Origin: Chaetoceros tenuissimus
Taxonomy: Eukaryota > Bacillariophyta > Thalassiosirophyceae > Chaetocerotales > Chaetocerotaceae
Direction: 5' to 3'
NCBI GenBank assembly: GCA_021927905.1
Contig: BLLK01000023.1
Span: 1,054,001 to 1,118,000, forward strand
Length of the DNA: 64,000 bases
This document shows, piece after piece, positions 53,056 to 63,965 of this stretch. The position numbers and the translations under genes are program-made. Below the pieces are notes generated by a model. It did not search any database, was not told where the DNA came from, and saw only the letters and a list, made by a program, of their open reading frames with translations. How positions within the stretch are numbered: position 1 is the stretch's first letter; every line of letters starts with the position of its first letter.

Positions 53056-53344
53056 CGTTGGAAATAATAAAAGGAAGGCAACCAATGACGGTAGTAGCAA
53101 TCATGCTAAAATTGTAGAACGCCAAAAGAAAACGTACGCGGAGGCAGTAAAGGCTCAGAATGAAGAATGTGTGGAGGAGATGAAGCAGCACGTAACGGCA
53201 GCATCATCTCATTAAATAGAAACCATCCGTTTCTGTATCGAGTAAACTAAAACTATAGAAGACCAAGTACTTCATCTAGCTACAGAGTATTATATACTAC
53301 ATAGCTTAAGGGCAAGTAGCTACCAAAGGAGAGGTATTTCAACG
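53056..53344 (+). repeat. 5' LTR
   Basis: A 289-bp long terminal repeat, CGTTGGAAAT to ATTTCAACG, identical to the 3' copy except for G at 53192 where the other has A. The sequence right after it, TGGTTTCTATTT, is where the primer-binding site should lie; I cannot match it to a specific tRNA. Confidence 0.93.
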
Positions 53345-53413
53345 TGGTTTCTATTTAAAAGGATAACCCAAAAATCGCCGAAATTTTGCACAACCTAAGA
53401 ACTGCAGCGGTTT

Positions 53414-53709
53414 ATGACCATCAGTCAGGTGAGCAACGACGACCTTTTAGAAGAGATTAGGAATCGCTTTCGAAGCAGTTAAGTGACGTAAAGTTAGAGA
53501 AAGAGAGTGAAAATAAGGAGAAGCTCCCTAGCAACTCGGAGAAGAAACTAGTGGTTGGAGCACGTGTGAGAGTGCAAACCAAAGCCAAGTACGGGAAGCA
53601 CGGAGACTTCGCTATAGTGACACATATCGGGAAAGTGTTCGTGTCTATAAAACTGGAGTCAAGTGGAAGGATGACAACCAGGCTACCAGAGAATTTAAAG
53701 CTAGTGTAA
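53414..53709 (+). CDS. Leader ORF of the element, KOW-like, frameshifted
   Basis: An ATG at 53414 opens a 22-codon frame (MTISQVSNDDLLEEIRNRF...). A second frame, open from about 53457 to the TAA at 53707, reads a coherent basic protein of about 83 codons. It includes VVGARVRVQTKAKYGKHGD and VSIKLESSGRMTTRLPENL, with the G.RV.....YGK.G...V spacing of a KOW-type beta barrel. One frameshift around 53455-53475 would join both parts. It ends 7 nt before the gag ATG. Such a separate leader protein is not a standard copia gene. Call tentative. Confidence 0.45.
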
Positions 53710-53716
53710 AAGCAAG

Positions 53717-56700
53717 ATGAGTGAAAGTGGAAATCAGCAGCAGCAGCAGCAACCGGCTGCAGAGAATCAGCAGCAACAAGACCAGTCTGGGAACGTGAAT
53801 GGCCCAGGTATCGATGGTAGACAGAGAAACAACAACAGATTTGGCAGAGGCAATGCATTCAGGAACTTCAAAGGACAGATCCAAGAGTTACCGGTCATGG
53901 GAACAAAGGCAGAGAGCAGCAACCAAAACACGGCAAACTTCATCAAGAAATTTGCTGCGTATATTCTGGTAAACTTCAAGAGCCCAAGCGTGCTATCTAG
54001 AGCGGTGTCAGAGCTAGAGGACCCGCTGGTTCTCCTCAGGAATGAGCTGCCAGACATTAGTAAGATTGTAGCTTACTTGCAGATTGTGCAAACTGAACCA
54101 GGAGAGAACGAGACCGAAGCCGAGAGGACCCTTAGAGTACAGCAGAACAGCATGGCAATGGCGCCTGCGAATGCTCTATACGCACAGGAGATGAACCAAT
54201 TTTCTAAGAAGAAGAGCCTGTTGCAAGAGAACATGGCTAAGTTATGGGGCATAATCCTAGGCCAGTGTACCAAAGCCCTCGTCGAGAACTTGAGAGCAGA
54301 GCATGATTTTGAGATACAGCAAAACAACTACAACGCTATTTGGCTATTGAAGAGCATCAAAAGAGTTGTGCATGGCGTGACAACATCCTCGAACCCTATT
54401 CACACAGCTTTCACAGCAACCAGAGATTTCTATAAGACCAAGCAGATGGGTAAGCCTCTGGAGGATTACCAAGCGGATTTTGAGAATGCACAGGAATAGG
54501 TGGCTCAAGCAGGTGTTGATATTGTCGACCATGAAGACCTATTGAAGAAAGAGAAAGCTAAGGACCCAACCATCACAGATGAAGATGTAAGACAGAAGTA
54601 TGCGGCGATGGCATTCCTCATGAATGCAGATGTGAAAAGATTTGGAGGACTTTGGGATCATCTACACAATAGTCTATTGCAAGGACAGGACAATTATCCT
54701 ACGACAATGGCTGCAGCAATCCACATGATGACAAATTGGAAGAGTGGAAACAACAACAATGGCGATAGAAGTAATAATCAGCAGAGGAACAGAGGAGCAG
54801 GACGCAACGGTATGCAATTTGCACAGAGCGGAGGTGCAACGACATGTCAGGCGGTAGCAGGTAGAACAGGACCGCTACGCCCTGACATTACCTGCTACAG
54901 GTGCAACACACATGGACATTATGCAAATGATTGTCCGAATGAGAATGGCACCACAGGTAATTATATCATTCTCTCACAATTTGGCTACATTTTTGTCCAG
55001 TCGCAACCACGACTCCCTGAGTCGCTTATCATTGTCGATACCGGCTCAACTTTCTCTTCTTTCTTTAACAGGGGGTTGATGGTAGGAGTAGGTGTGTGTT
55101 TGCCAATCCGAGGACATACGAATGGAGGATTCATGGACTATGACAAGAGAGGTCATATTAAGTTGTTACCAGCTTTGACTGCTTACTTCAATAGCAAGTC
55201 TCTGGCTAATATCCTTAGTATGGCTGATCTGGAGCGGTATTACAGAGTTTTCAAAGACTCCCAACATTCCAGCAGCTTCTTTGTTTTTATCTCCGACGAT
55301 TACATCTTGGAATTCAAACAATTAAGCAATGGTCTCTACGGTTTCGATGTCAACAGTAGTAGTAACCTAAACAGGATTCACACATCTACTTCCTTCCATC
55401 ACCTCTTCTTTTCAACTGTTAAAGCTAACAAGAGATTCTTCTCCAACGCTGAAGTGGAAGGAGCGGAGAAGGCGAGAATACTTCAAGGAAGGATGGGTTG
55501 GCCTTCTGATGCAGAATTTAAGCGCATTTTAAGTGGACAAGGCAACAGTATTATTAATGCCCCCGTAACAGCAGAGGACGTTACTAGAGCAAGAGCAATT
55601 TATGGGGGATCGGCCGAGCAACTCATCGTAGGCAAAACAGTAAGAAAGCGAGCGAACAAAAAGAACAAGATACTCAGAACTGCTTTACCATCAGAATTAG
55701 TACGCCACCATCCTACAGAGATATTGGACATAGACTTTTTCTATAGTGACTATGCCCCATACCTCATCATAAGGGGCAGAAATATCCTCTTCATCATTGG
55801 AGTCACATTTAACAAACGAAAAATAAGTGCAACAGGAAGAATAACATACTACAGACCAACAGATGAAATAGTGAAGGCATTAAACGACGCAATAGCATTA
55901 CACAACAATAGAGGCTTCACCATCGAACTAGTGAATGGAGATAATGAGTTTGAGAGAATTAAAGGGAAGGTGAATGCAACAGTTGAAACTTGTGCTGCAA
56001 ACGAACATAATCCTTTTGCTGAGAGAGAAATCAGATTTGTAAAAGACAGACAGAGATGTTACTGGGACAAGCTACCATATAAACAAGTTCCAAAGATCAT
56101 GGTAGACGAAAATATCATCGATGTATTCTACTGGATCAATCAACATCTAAGAGAAGGAAGCATTGCAAAAGACATAAGCCCTGGAGCTGTAATAGAAGGT
56201 CGAGGCCCACATGATGCTGGTAACCTCGAAGTTACTTTCGGAGCATATTGTTTGGTGTACAGAGAGTCGAAGAATAATAGACAACCAAGATCCATACGCG
56301 GAATAGCACTACGACCTTCCAATTCCCAAGGAGGGTACTACTTTATGTCTTTGAACACCGGAAAGAGAATACATGGCCATCAATGGGATGAATTAGCAAT
56401 CACTGATGAGGTAATTGACAGAGTACACGAGCTAGCTGCGAAAGAGAAAGCGGATTTCTTAGATGAGGATGGAATCCCTAAACTTGGCTTGTCACCTGGA
56501 CACAACATGACTATTGATGATACTGACATAGATGAGGAAGATTCAGATGATGGTAGTGTTTACGTGTATGATGATGTCACAGTATCATCCACTAGCAGTG
56601 AAGAAGAACCAGACGGACCTGATGACAGCTCCTACCATGCTTCGGACGTAGATGATGATGAATCACTATCTGAAGATTCAGAAGTAGATGTTTCGGAGGA

Positions 56701-58915
56701 AGAAGAAAGGAGCGAAGATACTAGTGATGAGCATGAAGGATCAAGGAGCGAGGATGTTGAACCAAGGAGCGAGGATGTTGAACCAAGGAGCGAGGAAGTT
56801 GAACCAAGGAGCGAAGACGATGCGGATGTAGAAGATAATAGCGTAGAGTCAAATGACGAGGATACCGGATCAGAATACGAAGGAGAAGATAGCAATGAAA
56901 CTACAGATAGTAATGGTGCAAAAGAAAGACCGCAGAGATCCCAAAGGGCTAGGAGACCACCGCAAGATCCTTTGAACAACATAGGCAGTACTGATGGAAA
57001 AAGCTACATGCAGACAGAGGAGTTCAACTTCTCAAACTTAGCTGAGAACCTCAACCATACTACTACAAGACAATTGTATTCAAGGGCAGTAGACTACATG
57101 TTCAACCAGATGACAGCAACTGAAGGAATTAAGATATTTCAGGAGCGAGCAGTCGCGGCTTTGATAAAGGAATACAAGCAGCTGAACGACATGTGTGTAC
57201 TGGGAGTAATTGACTACGACTCTTTGACTGCGGAACAGAAGGCAAAGGCATTGAGAGCGATAAATTTAATTAAAGAGAAAAGAGATGGAAAAATCAAGGG
57301 TAGGTGTTGCAGTGATGGAAGTGGACAAAGGAAGTTTGTTCCCAGAGAAGAAGCATCATCATCAACCATGTCAGTCGAATCACTGATAGCATTAGTAACC
57401 ATTTTTGCGTTCGAGAAAAGAGATGTGGCGGTATTCGATGTTCCAGGTGCTTACTTACATGCCGACTTACCGGATGACAAGTTTGCACTGTTGAAATTCG
57501 AAGGACAATTTGTAGATATCATGGTGGAAGTTAATCCAGATTTTGCTGAAAGCGTAAGATACGAGAAAGGGAAGAAGGTGTTATACTGTAGGATCTTGAA
57601 GGCTCTCTATGGTATGATTGAGTCGGCATTATTGTGGTATAACATGTTTGCTGATGTGCTGATGCAAGAAGGGTTCAAAATAAACAAGATAGACAAGTGT
57701 GTAGCGAATAAAACTGTAGACGGGAAACAACTCACAATTGGGTGGTATGTGGATGATAACATTGTTGGTGGACAAACTAAGGCAGTCACCGACCTCATCG
57801 ACAAGATCAACAAACGATTCCCAGGACTGACAATACAACGAGGGAAGAAGCTTGAATTCCTGGGCATAGATTTTTACTTTAGAGGAGATGGAAAAGTAGA
57901 CGTCGGTACGGTGCCGTATATCAAGCAAATGATCAAGGATCTTGAGGAGGAATTAGGTATGGTACTAAATAGAAAGTACACGACACCACATGCGAAGTGG
58001 TTATTCAAAGTGAACAAGAAATTACCAAAGCTGAATAGAGAGAAAGCTGACATATTTTTGAAATACATAATGAAAGTAGCGTGGGCTATGAAAAGGAGTA
58101 GAGTAGACTTGGAGTTCACTAACACTTTCTTGATGACTAGGGTGCATGAACCGAATAGGGAAGATTGGCACAAGTTTATGCGAATGATGAGCTGGATAAA
58201 GACTACTCAAGACGATCTCAGGACCGTAGGGGCTGATGACTTGTTGCACATGCTAACCATGACGGATTCGGCTCATGCTGTCCACAATGATATGAGAGGA
58301 CATACAGGGCAAATAATCACGATGGGTACAGGTGTACTAGATCAGAAAGCATCCAAACAAAAGATGAATACACGTAGTTCAACTGATTGCGAATTAGTGG
58401 GAACAAGTGAGGGATTGCCAAAGAACATTTATTTCGAAATGTTCATGGAAGAACAAGGATACAAACTTGAGAGTAATGTGTTGGCAAAGGATAATGAGTC
58501 AGAAATTAAGATCTTGAAGAATGGTCGGGATTCGTGTACGTCGAATATGAAGCATGTAGCAATTAAACAATTCTGGTCAACGGATAGAATCAAGAATGGA
58601 AATATTGAAGTTGTATATTGTCCGACTGACGAAATGATTGCCGATTACAACACGAAGCCACTGATGGGTAAGGGCTTTACGAACTTTAGAAGAGCAATAA
58701 TGGGATGGGACCATATAAGCGTATCATATACAGGGTACACTCACCCGAAGGAGCGCGTTGGAAATAATAAAAGGAAGGCAACCAATGACGGTAGTAGCAA
58801 TCATGCTAAAATTGTAGAACGCCAAAAGAAAACGTACGCGGAGGCAGTAAAGGCTCAGAATGAAGAATGTGTGGAGGAGATGAAGCAGCACATAACGGCA
58901 GCATCATCTCATTAA
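53717..58915 (+). CDS. Gag-pol polyprotein with one internal stop codon
   Basis: One continuous frame of 1,732 sense and stop-interrupted codons; a TAG at 54497-54499 breaks it inside gag. Parts in order: Gln-rich gag start and helical capsid-like region; zinc knuckle CYRCNTHGHYANDC (about 54894); aspartic protease with IVDTGST (about 55033); gag-pre-integrase region; integrase core with the Asp-Asp-Glu residues in LDIDFFY, NGDNEFE and FAEREIRF (about 55725-56035); an acidic linker with RSEDVEP repeats (56730-56820); reverse transcriptase with FDVPGAYLHA and the catalytic YVDDN (about 57748); RNase H with STDCELVG (about 58380). The final 53 codons lie in the 3' LTR. The stop is not at the gag/pol border, so a nonsense mutation is likelier than programmed readthrough. 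Confidence 0.9.
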
Positions 58916-59044
58916 ATAGAAACCATCCGTTTCTGTATCGAGTAAACTAAAACTATAGAAGACCAAGTACTTCATCTAGCTACAGAGTATTATATACTAC
59001 ATAGCTTAAGGGCAAGTAGCTACCAAAGGAGAGGTATTTCAACG
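58756..59044 (+). repeat. 3' LTR
   Basis: The 289-bp partner of the 5' LTR with a single base difference. A purine-rich GAAGGAGCG directly before it (58747-58755) may be the polypurine tract. The pol frame reads on into this LTR. Confidence 0.93.
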
Positions 59045-59049
59045 TCTAC
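59045..59049. repeat. Target-site duplication (right)
   Basis: TCTAC follows the 3' LTR and equals 53051-53055. Confidence 0.9.
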
Positions 59050-59826
59050 TACGTCTACTTCATCCATAAGTTTACGCATCTTTGGAGACTTTGTTGGTTT
59101 ATCCCAATTACGATCATAGGAACATAGACCTGGTACACAGACAAAGTTTTCATCATCCTCACAATCAATTTTGCAACGACCATCAAGTTCCTCACAAATA
59201 TCATTCTCAGAGTCCTTCTTTTTGCATTGCTCGTCATCTTCCCAGGAAGGCTCTGAAGATGGAATAGAAGACGGACTTTCCGAAGGTACCATAGATGGAA
59301 TAGAAGATGGACTTTCCAAAGGTACCATAGATGGACTCATAATAACCTCAGTGTTGATCACATTATTTTTCAATGTCAAGTCGAGCCCGACATAAATATC
59401 TTCCCAAAGACAAGTATTTTCATTCAATGCCTGGACCCAAACTTTATTTGCAATATTGATTTGAATGTATTGATCTAATTTGACACATCCAACGTTCTTG
59501 GCAGAAGAGAATGTCATTCCTATGTAGAATTCATTGGTGTTGCTTTGTCTTCCACCCCACACTTGATTTTGCGCTGGAAGAAAAGCATTTTCAGGCTTCC
59601 AATTAGAGAGGTTAAGAGAACCACTATGGATAGCATCACCATCATTTGGAAATGCAGCTCCAGTAAAATCTTCAGAAGGAAAGAATTGAATGTAAGAAAC
59701 ATCCCAAACCCAACCTCTCTCAGTTTCAGAGGGAATTGTCCAAAGTCTCCAGCTTCTACTACTTTGAGAGTGAACTACTGGAGAAAATGCAGCAAGTGCT
59801 GTAAGTAATACTGAACTGAACTTCAT
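59045..59826 (-). pseudogene. 5' part of split secreted Ser-Pro-rich gene
   Basis: From the ATG at 59826: signal peptide (MKFSSVLLTALAAFSPVVHS), then a domain of about 150 residues (residues 22-175) with VWDVSYIQFFPSEDF, ENAFLPAQNQVWGGRQ and KNVGCVKLDQYIQI, which resembles galactose-binding/discoidin beta sandwiches. Next come a short PSxxPS linker, the compact Cys domain (QCKKKDSEND...FVCVPGLC) shared with the intact paralog, RKL, and an abrupt end at the copia insertion. The present frame runs into LTR bases and stops after about five codons. The signal peptide and C-terminal modules match the paralog at 31957, but the N-terminal domain is different, so the two are domain-swapped relatives. 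The product would be truncated and would lack the lysine-cluster tail. Confidence 0.85.
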
Positions 59827-60159
59827 CTTGAATAACTGTTTGGAAAAAGAAATGATGTTGTTAGCATTCAATGTATTTATCATTGAAGATTGGTCGAGGA
59901 TGTGAGGGAGTGAGTTCAGTCATCGTTGTCGTTCGAAGCATGTACTGCTGCTGTGACTGATGGACAAGGCTAAAGAAAGATGGCATAGAAATAGACTTAC
60001 TTTCTATTCTTTGATCAATCACTGCTTTGCTACGCTTTCAAAAACAAATAGAAGTGAATTGTGAGGAGAAAAAGGTTGTTGTGTGTTTCGTTTGAAAATC
60101 CAATGTTTAATCCCCGAGCAAATTTTTTTCACATGAAAATCTGTGCGGTCTACTAACCA

Positions 60160-60192
60160 ACATCAAACTTCACATGAAAATCTGTACCATGG
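60160..60192 (-). promoter_or_regulatory. Conserved upstream element of the split paralog
   Basis: The reverse complement reads CCATGGTACAGATTTTC, then ATGTGAAGTTTGATGT, matching 31602-31634. A second shorter copy of CACATGAAAATCTGT lies at 60130-60144. It is about 335 bp upstream of the start codon. Confidence 0.5.
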
Positions 60193-60233
60193 AGTTCAAT
60201 TAGGAAGACAGGTTAAGAGTACCTACCCTCACA

Positions 60234-60632
60234 TCAGGCAAATTATATGGTGCTTTTGACACGTCACGGACACATGTCACCACCCACTCCTCTTCCTCCT
60301 CTCTCACTTCCCTCGTTTTTTTTCCAAAATCCATTAGAGTGTCCCTCCTGCTCTTTTTCAAAAATTTGAATTTCTGCCGTTGGTGCTTTTGGAGGAAACA
60401 AAACAACGAACATGTGTCATCCTTGCTCCTCTCTTCCACACCAAACTGATGATTCATCTATCTAATCCTATGTATGGTATGTTTGTCTGCTATCTTTTCT
60501 ATTGTCTGCTATCTTTTCTATATCAAGCACGCTTTTTGCCTTTTGTTGCAGTTTTTTTTTTAAGTATCCAGATGGAATAAGAAAGAAGGGTAGGGTATGG
60601 CATAATTTGAATGACCATTTCCGGTTCATGTG
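60234..60632 (+). repeat. Left inverted arm
   Basis: Pairs with 62020-62387. It diverges gradually inward: TATCAAGCAC and GGGTAGGGTATGGCA are still shared in its inner part. A 2-copy GTCTGCTATCTTTTCTAT direct repeat lies at 60483-60520. Confidence 0.7.
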
Positions 60633-61171
60633 ACAACACAACGAAAGGGAATTGCAAAGGTGAAGCTCTCTCAGGTTCATGTGTTAGTTACAAGATCTTC
60701 ACGCAACGAAACGGAACAATGGTGAAGCTCTCTTGGTTTCTCATAGACAGAATCAAGATCAAGTAGATATCCACTGTAGTGTTTCTGTTGAATGGTTCAT
60801 TAGAAAGCCAATGTCTACTTGCAATGTATCTCTTGGAGGTAGAGACCAGGAATTGAATCCAAATTGAAATTTTGAAACAAGTAAGAGGATGATAATGGAT
60901 TATGTTAAAACATAGAGCTGCTGTGTTATCATAAACATATGTAGACCACAAGAAGGAAGAAAAGGGGAGACTGGACTTCTGCAAAGTTGTACGCATTGAT
61001 ATCCACCACATTAATTATTAAGAGAACCAGACTATTGCAATTTTAAGTAAAGAATAAAATCAATTGATAGTTAAACCACAAAACTTGAATGCTGAAAGAT
61101 TAAACTTGATTATCATGGTTTTTGTAATAAAATGTGGGAAAACATTGCAAAGTGTTGTCAGATAAATGTGA

Positions 61172-61440
61172 CTTGATAATCAGATTCAAAGCAACGATAT
61201 TCAAACATATTTGTTTGGTAATCAGATTCAAAGCAATGATATTTAGATATATTGGTTTGATAATCAGAAGTCTGATTTCGAATATCAAGCCTTTCCATCT
61301 GATTCTTAAAAATTTAGCCAATTTTGACAACAGTAATTGTTCATCAATAATCAGTGCCCAATCCTTGCTAATCAGAGCTTTTAGTTTGATTATCAATACA
61401 CAATCTTTGATAATCAGAAGGTTGAGTATGATAATCAAAC
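61172..61440. repeat. Cluster of TTTGATAATCAGA boxes
   Basis: Within 270 bases about nine variants of TTGATAATCAGA occur, on both strands: at about 61173, 61214, 61257, 61295 (reverse), 61345, 61366, 61388 (reverse), 61406 and 61428. Spacing is irregular, 18-45 bp. It lies in the interior of the inverted-repeat element and could be a protein-binding array or a decayed minisatellite. Confidence 0.5.
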
Positions 61441-62019
61441 GATTGCCGTTGACTACAAAAACATAACAACATTGAATGGATACGTAGGGGAAGTGATTCT
61501 CTTTTGACAATTATAATGTAATCTTACAATTTGATATCATAAATGGATTTGAAAAGATGCATAAAAGCATTGCTATTTTACAAGAAAGAAATATATTTGA
61601 TTTATAAAGGCAAATGCGTTTATCAGTCTCTTTCTTCATCAACTCACAAATCAAAAGCTTCATCATCTCACGCATTTCACGTAGCTGTTATATCCACTTG
61701 GGCTTTTAGTCAACCACAGATGCCATGTGTATCTTCACCATTAATGATCAACAGGATTGCAGTAGATGTAATTACCATTGATGATCAATAACATCAAAAA
61801 TTAGAAAAGGAATAGCAACTTGAATGCAACCACTACTGTAAAGACAACTTGACACAGCTGAGATAAAATACCAATTCTTGTGAACAAAAGAGGATTAAAT
61901 CAGATGTCTCACAGGTACCATATTTGTGTCGATCCTTGTTATAATACTATAAGAAGTAGAAACTGCGATACAATTCCTCTTAATTGCAAAAAGGGCTAGT
62001 AAATAGATACTAAGAGTAA

Positions 62020-62387
62020 CACATGAAACAGAAACTGCTGTTCAAACTGTGCCATACCCTACTCATATATCTCACATCCTTTTACAAAGAAAACTGTGAA
62101 AAATACTTTAGAAGTGAAATGAGTGCTTGATAAGGAAAAGAAAATACACACACACATACCATACATAGGATTAGATAGATGAATCAGTTTTGTGTGGAAG
62201 AGGACTGAACTTTTTTTTTTCTTCGCATCATTGTTTTTCCCTGCATCATCTAAAATTAATTTTGAAAAAGAGCAGGAGGGACACTCTAATGGATTTTGGA
62301 AAAAAACGAGGGAAGTGAGAGAGGAGGAAGAGGAGTGGGTGGTGACAGATGTCCGTGACGTGTCAAAAGCACCATATAATTTGCCTG
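62020..62387 (-). repeat. Right inverted arm
   Basis: Reverse complement of the left arm. An ACACACAC run interrupts it near 62147. Its outer boundary is at TTGCCTGG (62381). Confidence 0.7.
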
Positions 62388-63204
62388 GATAGGAGGAGGA
62401 AATGGAGCGTTGAACTCAAGTCGAGTTCTACCTGCCGCTACATTGCCAGTCGTGTTTGGGGGGCTATTGTACGAAGTTAATGCGACAAAGTGAAAAATTT
62501 CTACCATTTCCTTTAGGGATAACAAAACCTATGTTTAATACGTACGGATGTAGTACGGGAAAACCAATGACTGCTTGTATAATACAAAATCAAGAATTAC
62601 AGATGGTAAACAAAATATTTTTTTCCTTTCTGCTCGGCAATCTATTCTTTACCATCTCTTTTAAATACTACAAGGCAGAAAGGAAAAATTCCCTTGAATA
62701 TTGCATTAGATATACACCAGTACATTTGAACTATAGGTTTTTGCTTATGAAAATCATAGATCAACAAAATTCTATATTTAACACTTCAATAATGCTCTTT
62801 AATATATATCATATCGATTTATGTATAGAAATATGGTTTTCACACAAAAAATCAAAAAATAATGATCACTTGAGTTTTACATTTTTTTGCGTCAAGTTGA
62901 GACCCGCGAAGTTGATACTCAGTTGAGCTGAAAAATCTAATAAAAAAAATACCTTTGAAAATTCCGTCCTTCTTTTTCAATGCACAAAGATAAATGAAAA
63001 ACATATCATTGAATGTAGCAGGTTCTATTATCATAGTTCATTCGGAATACAATGTATTTCAATGGTAACCAACTTCGTTTTTCTAAAATGTCGCAGAAAT
63101 AGCTCTTTACTTAAGCCCATTTCAGTCCCATAAAAATCTAGCGGTAGGTAGACGTCGAGGACGAGAGGCTCAAGAAGAAGCAAGTGATGAATTAAGAGGG
63201 TAAG
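62388..63204. other. Gene-free interval
   Basis: About 800 bases of AT-rich DNA between the inverted-repeat element and the dispersed repeat. No gene is recognised; open frames here are short and compositionally biased. Confidence 0.4.
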
Positions 63205-63965
63205 GTATCTATCTGCTCAAGATCATGTGAGCAGTCTCGAATACCTTTATAGGTCATTCATATTCTTCCAGTATCCTCGTATAGCTATACAAAAGCCTAA
63301 ATGCTCTAGGAATGAAATAGAATCAGCCACAAGATACTTCAGCAGATCTTTGAATAAGAATACTGCACACATTTTTGCTTACGCACGAGATTCAGTACAT
63401 GCACCTTTAGGTTTCTAGCTGTAAAAGAACAGAGAATGTAAGGCTTAAGCTATGAGATAGAATTAATTGTAATGCCGATGAGGCTATTCGAGATTCATTC
63501 CATAGAGTAGACAAGAGCGAGAAAGAATTATGAGCAAGTTGAAGAGTAAATTCTTTTGGACCTTGAGGCTTTAAAATGTCTAGTAGAAATGAAGGAGCTT
63601 GAGAATTGGTAACACGCCGACGATATAGAAGGCTGACGAAACTTGTATAGAGATGTGATTGACTCTTTTGAATATGAACCTACACCAAATTGATGCATGC
63701 ATTGCGAAGAGGCTTTACTCTAAATAGAGCAATTTATAAATCGCTAAGTTTTAAATATATCTCAAGAATATATTTGAGTTTTCTATGGAAAGAGATCAAA
63801 AGAAGAAAGCCTACTCATCAGCAAAGTTGTTCGAAGTTTCTTCTACTTTTTTAAACAAAAACTCGAAATACAGCTGGATCTATTGCAACTGCATCTCTTT
63901 CCATATACAGTGATATCTACTTCTCGTTTCTAATACTTTCATTTGACTGTCTATTTCCTTTCTTC
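63205..63965 (-). repeat. Dispersed repeat, copy 2 (inverted partner of 30320-31215)
   Basis: The reverse complement matches 30320-31215 in order with indels; see that entry for shared strings. No open frame. The repeat may continue beyond the end of this window. Confidence 0.72.

Larger units (their letters stand above)
53056..59044 (+). mobile_element. Ty1/copia LTR retrotransposon, CoDi-like, 5,989 bp
   Basis: Complete element: 289-bp LTRs (53056-53344, 58756-59044) beginning CGTTGGAAAT and ending ATTTCAACG, an inverted terminal repeat; 5-bp target duplication TCTAC; a leader ORF; a gag-pol frame with protease, integrase, reverse transcriptase and RNase H in copia order. LTRs differ at one position (53192/58892), so the insertion is recent. 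It entered a host gene on the opposite strand. The domain order and sequence style resemble the diatom CoDi clades. Confidence 0.95.
60234..62387. mobile_element. Terminal-inverted-repeat element, non-autonomous, about 2.15 kb
   Basis: Bases 60234-60632 match the reverse complement of about 62020-62387. The outer 160 bases are nearly identical (CAGGCAAATTATATGGTGC, TTTTGACACGTCACGGACA, CTCACTTCCCTCG). The interior has no transposase-like frame and is AT-rich with a cluster of GATAATCA boxes. I could not fix a target duplication, so the outer limits are approximate. It sits just upstream of the conserved promoter element of the split secreted gene. A DNA-transposon derivative (MITE-like) or a foldback element is likely. 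Confidence 0.62.

Noticed and set aside
52931..53215. 94-codon + strand frame ending in the 5' LTR
   Set aside because: Its first half is antisense to the split host gene and its second half is the LTR. It is a chance fusion at the insertion site.
60200..62392. A conserved peptide KTREVREEEEEWVVT in both arms of the inverted-repeat element
   Set aside because: The A-run before it differs in length, so the upstream frame is different in the two arms. The conservation is that of DNA arms and not of a protein.
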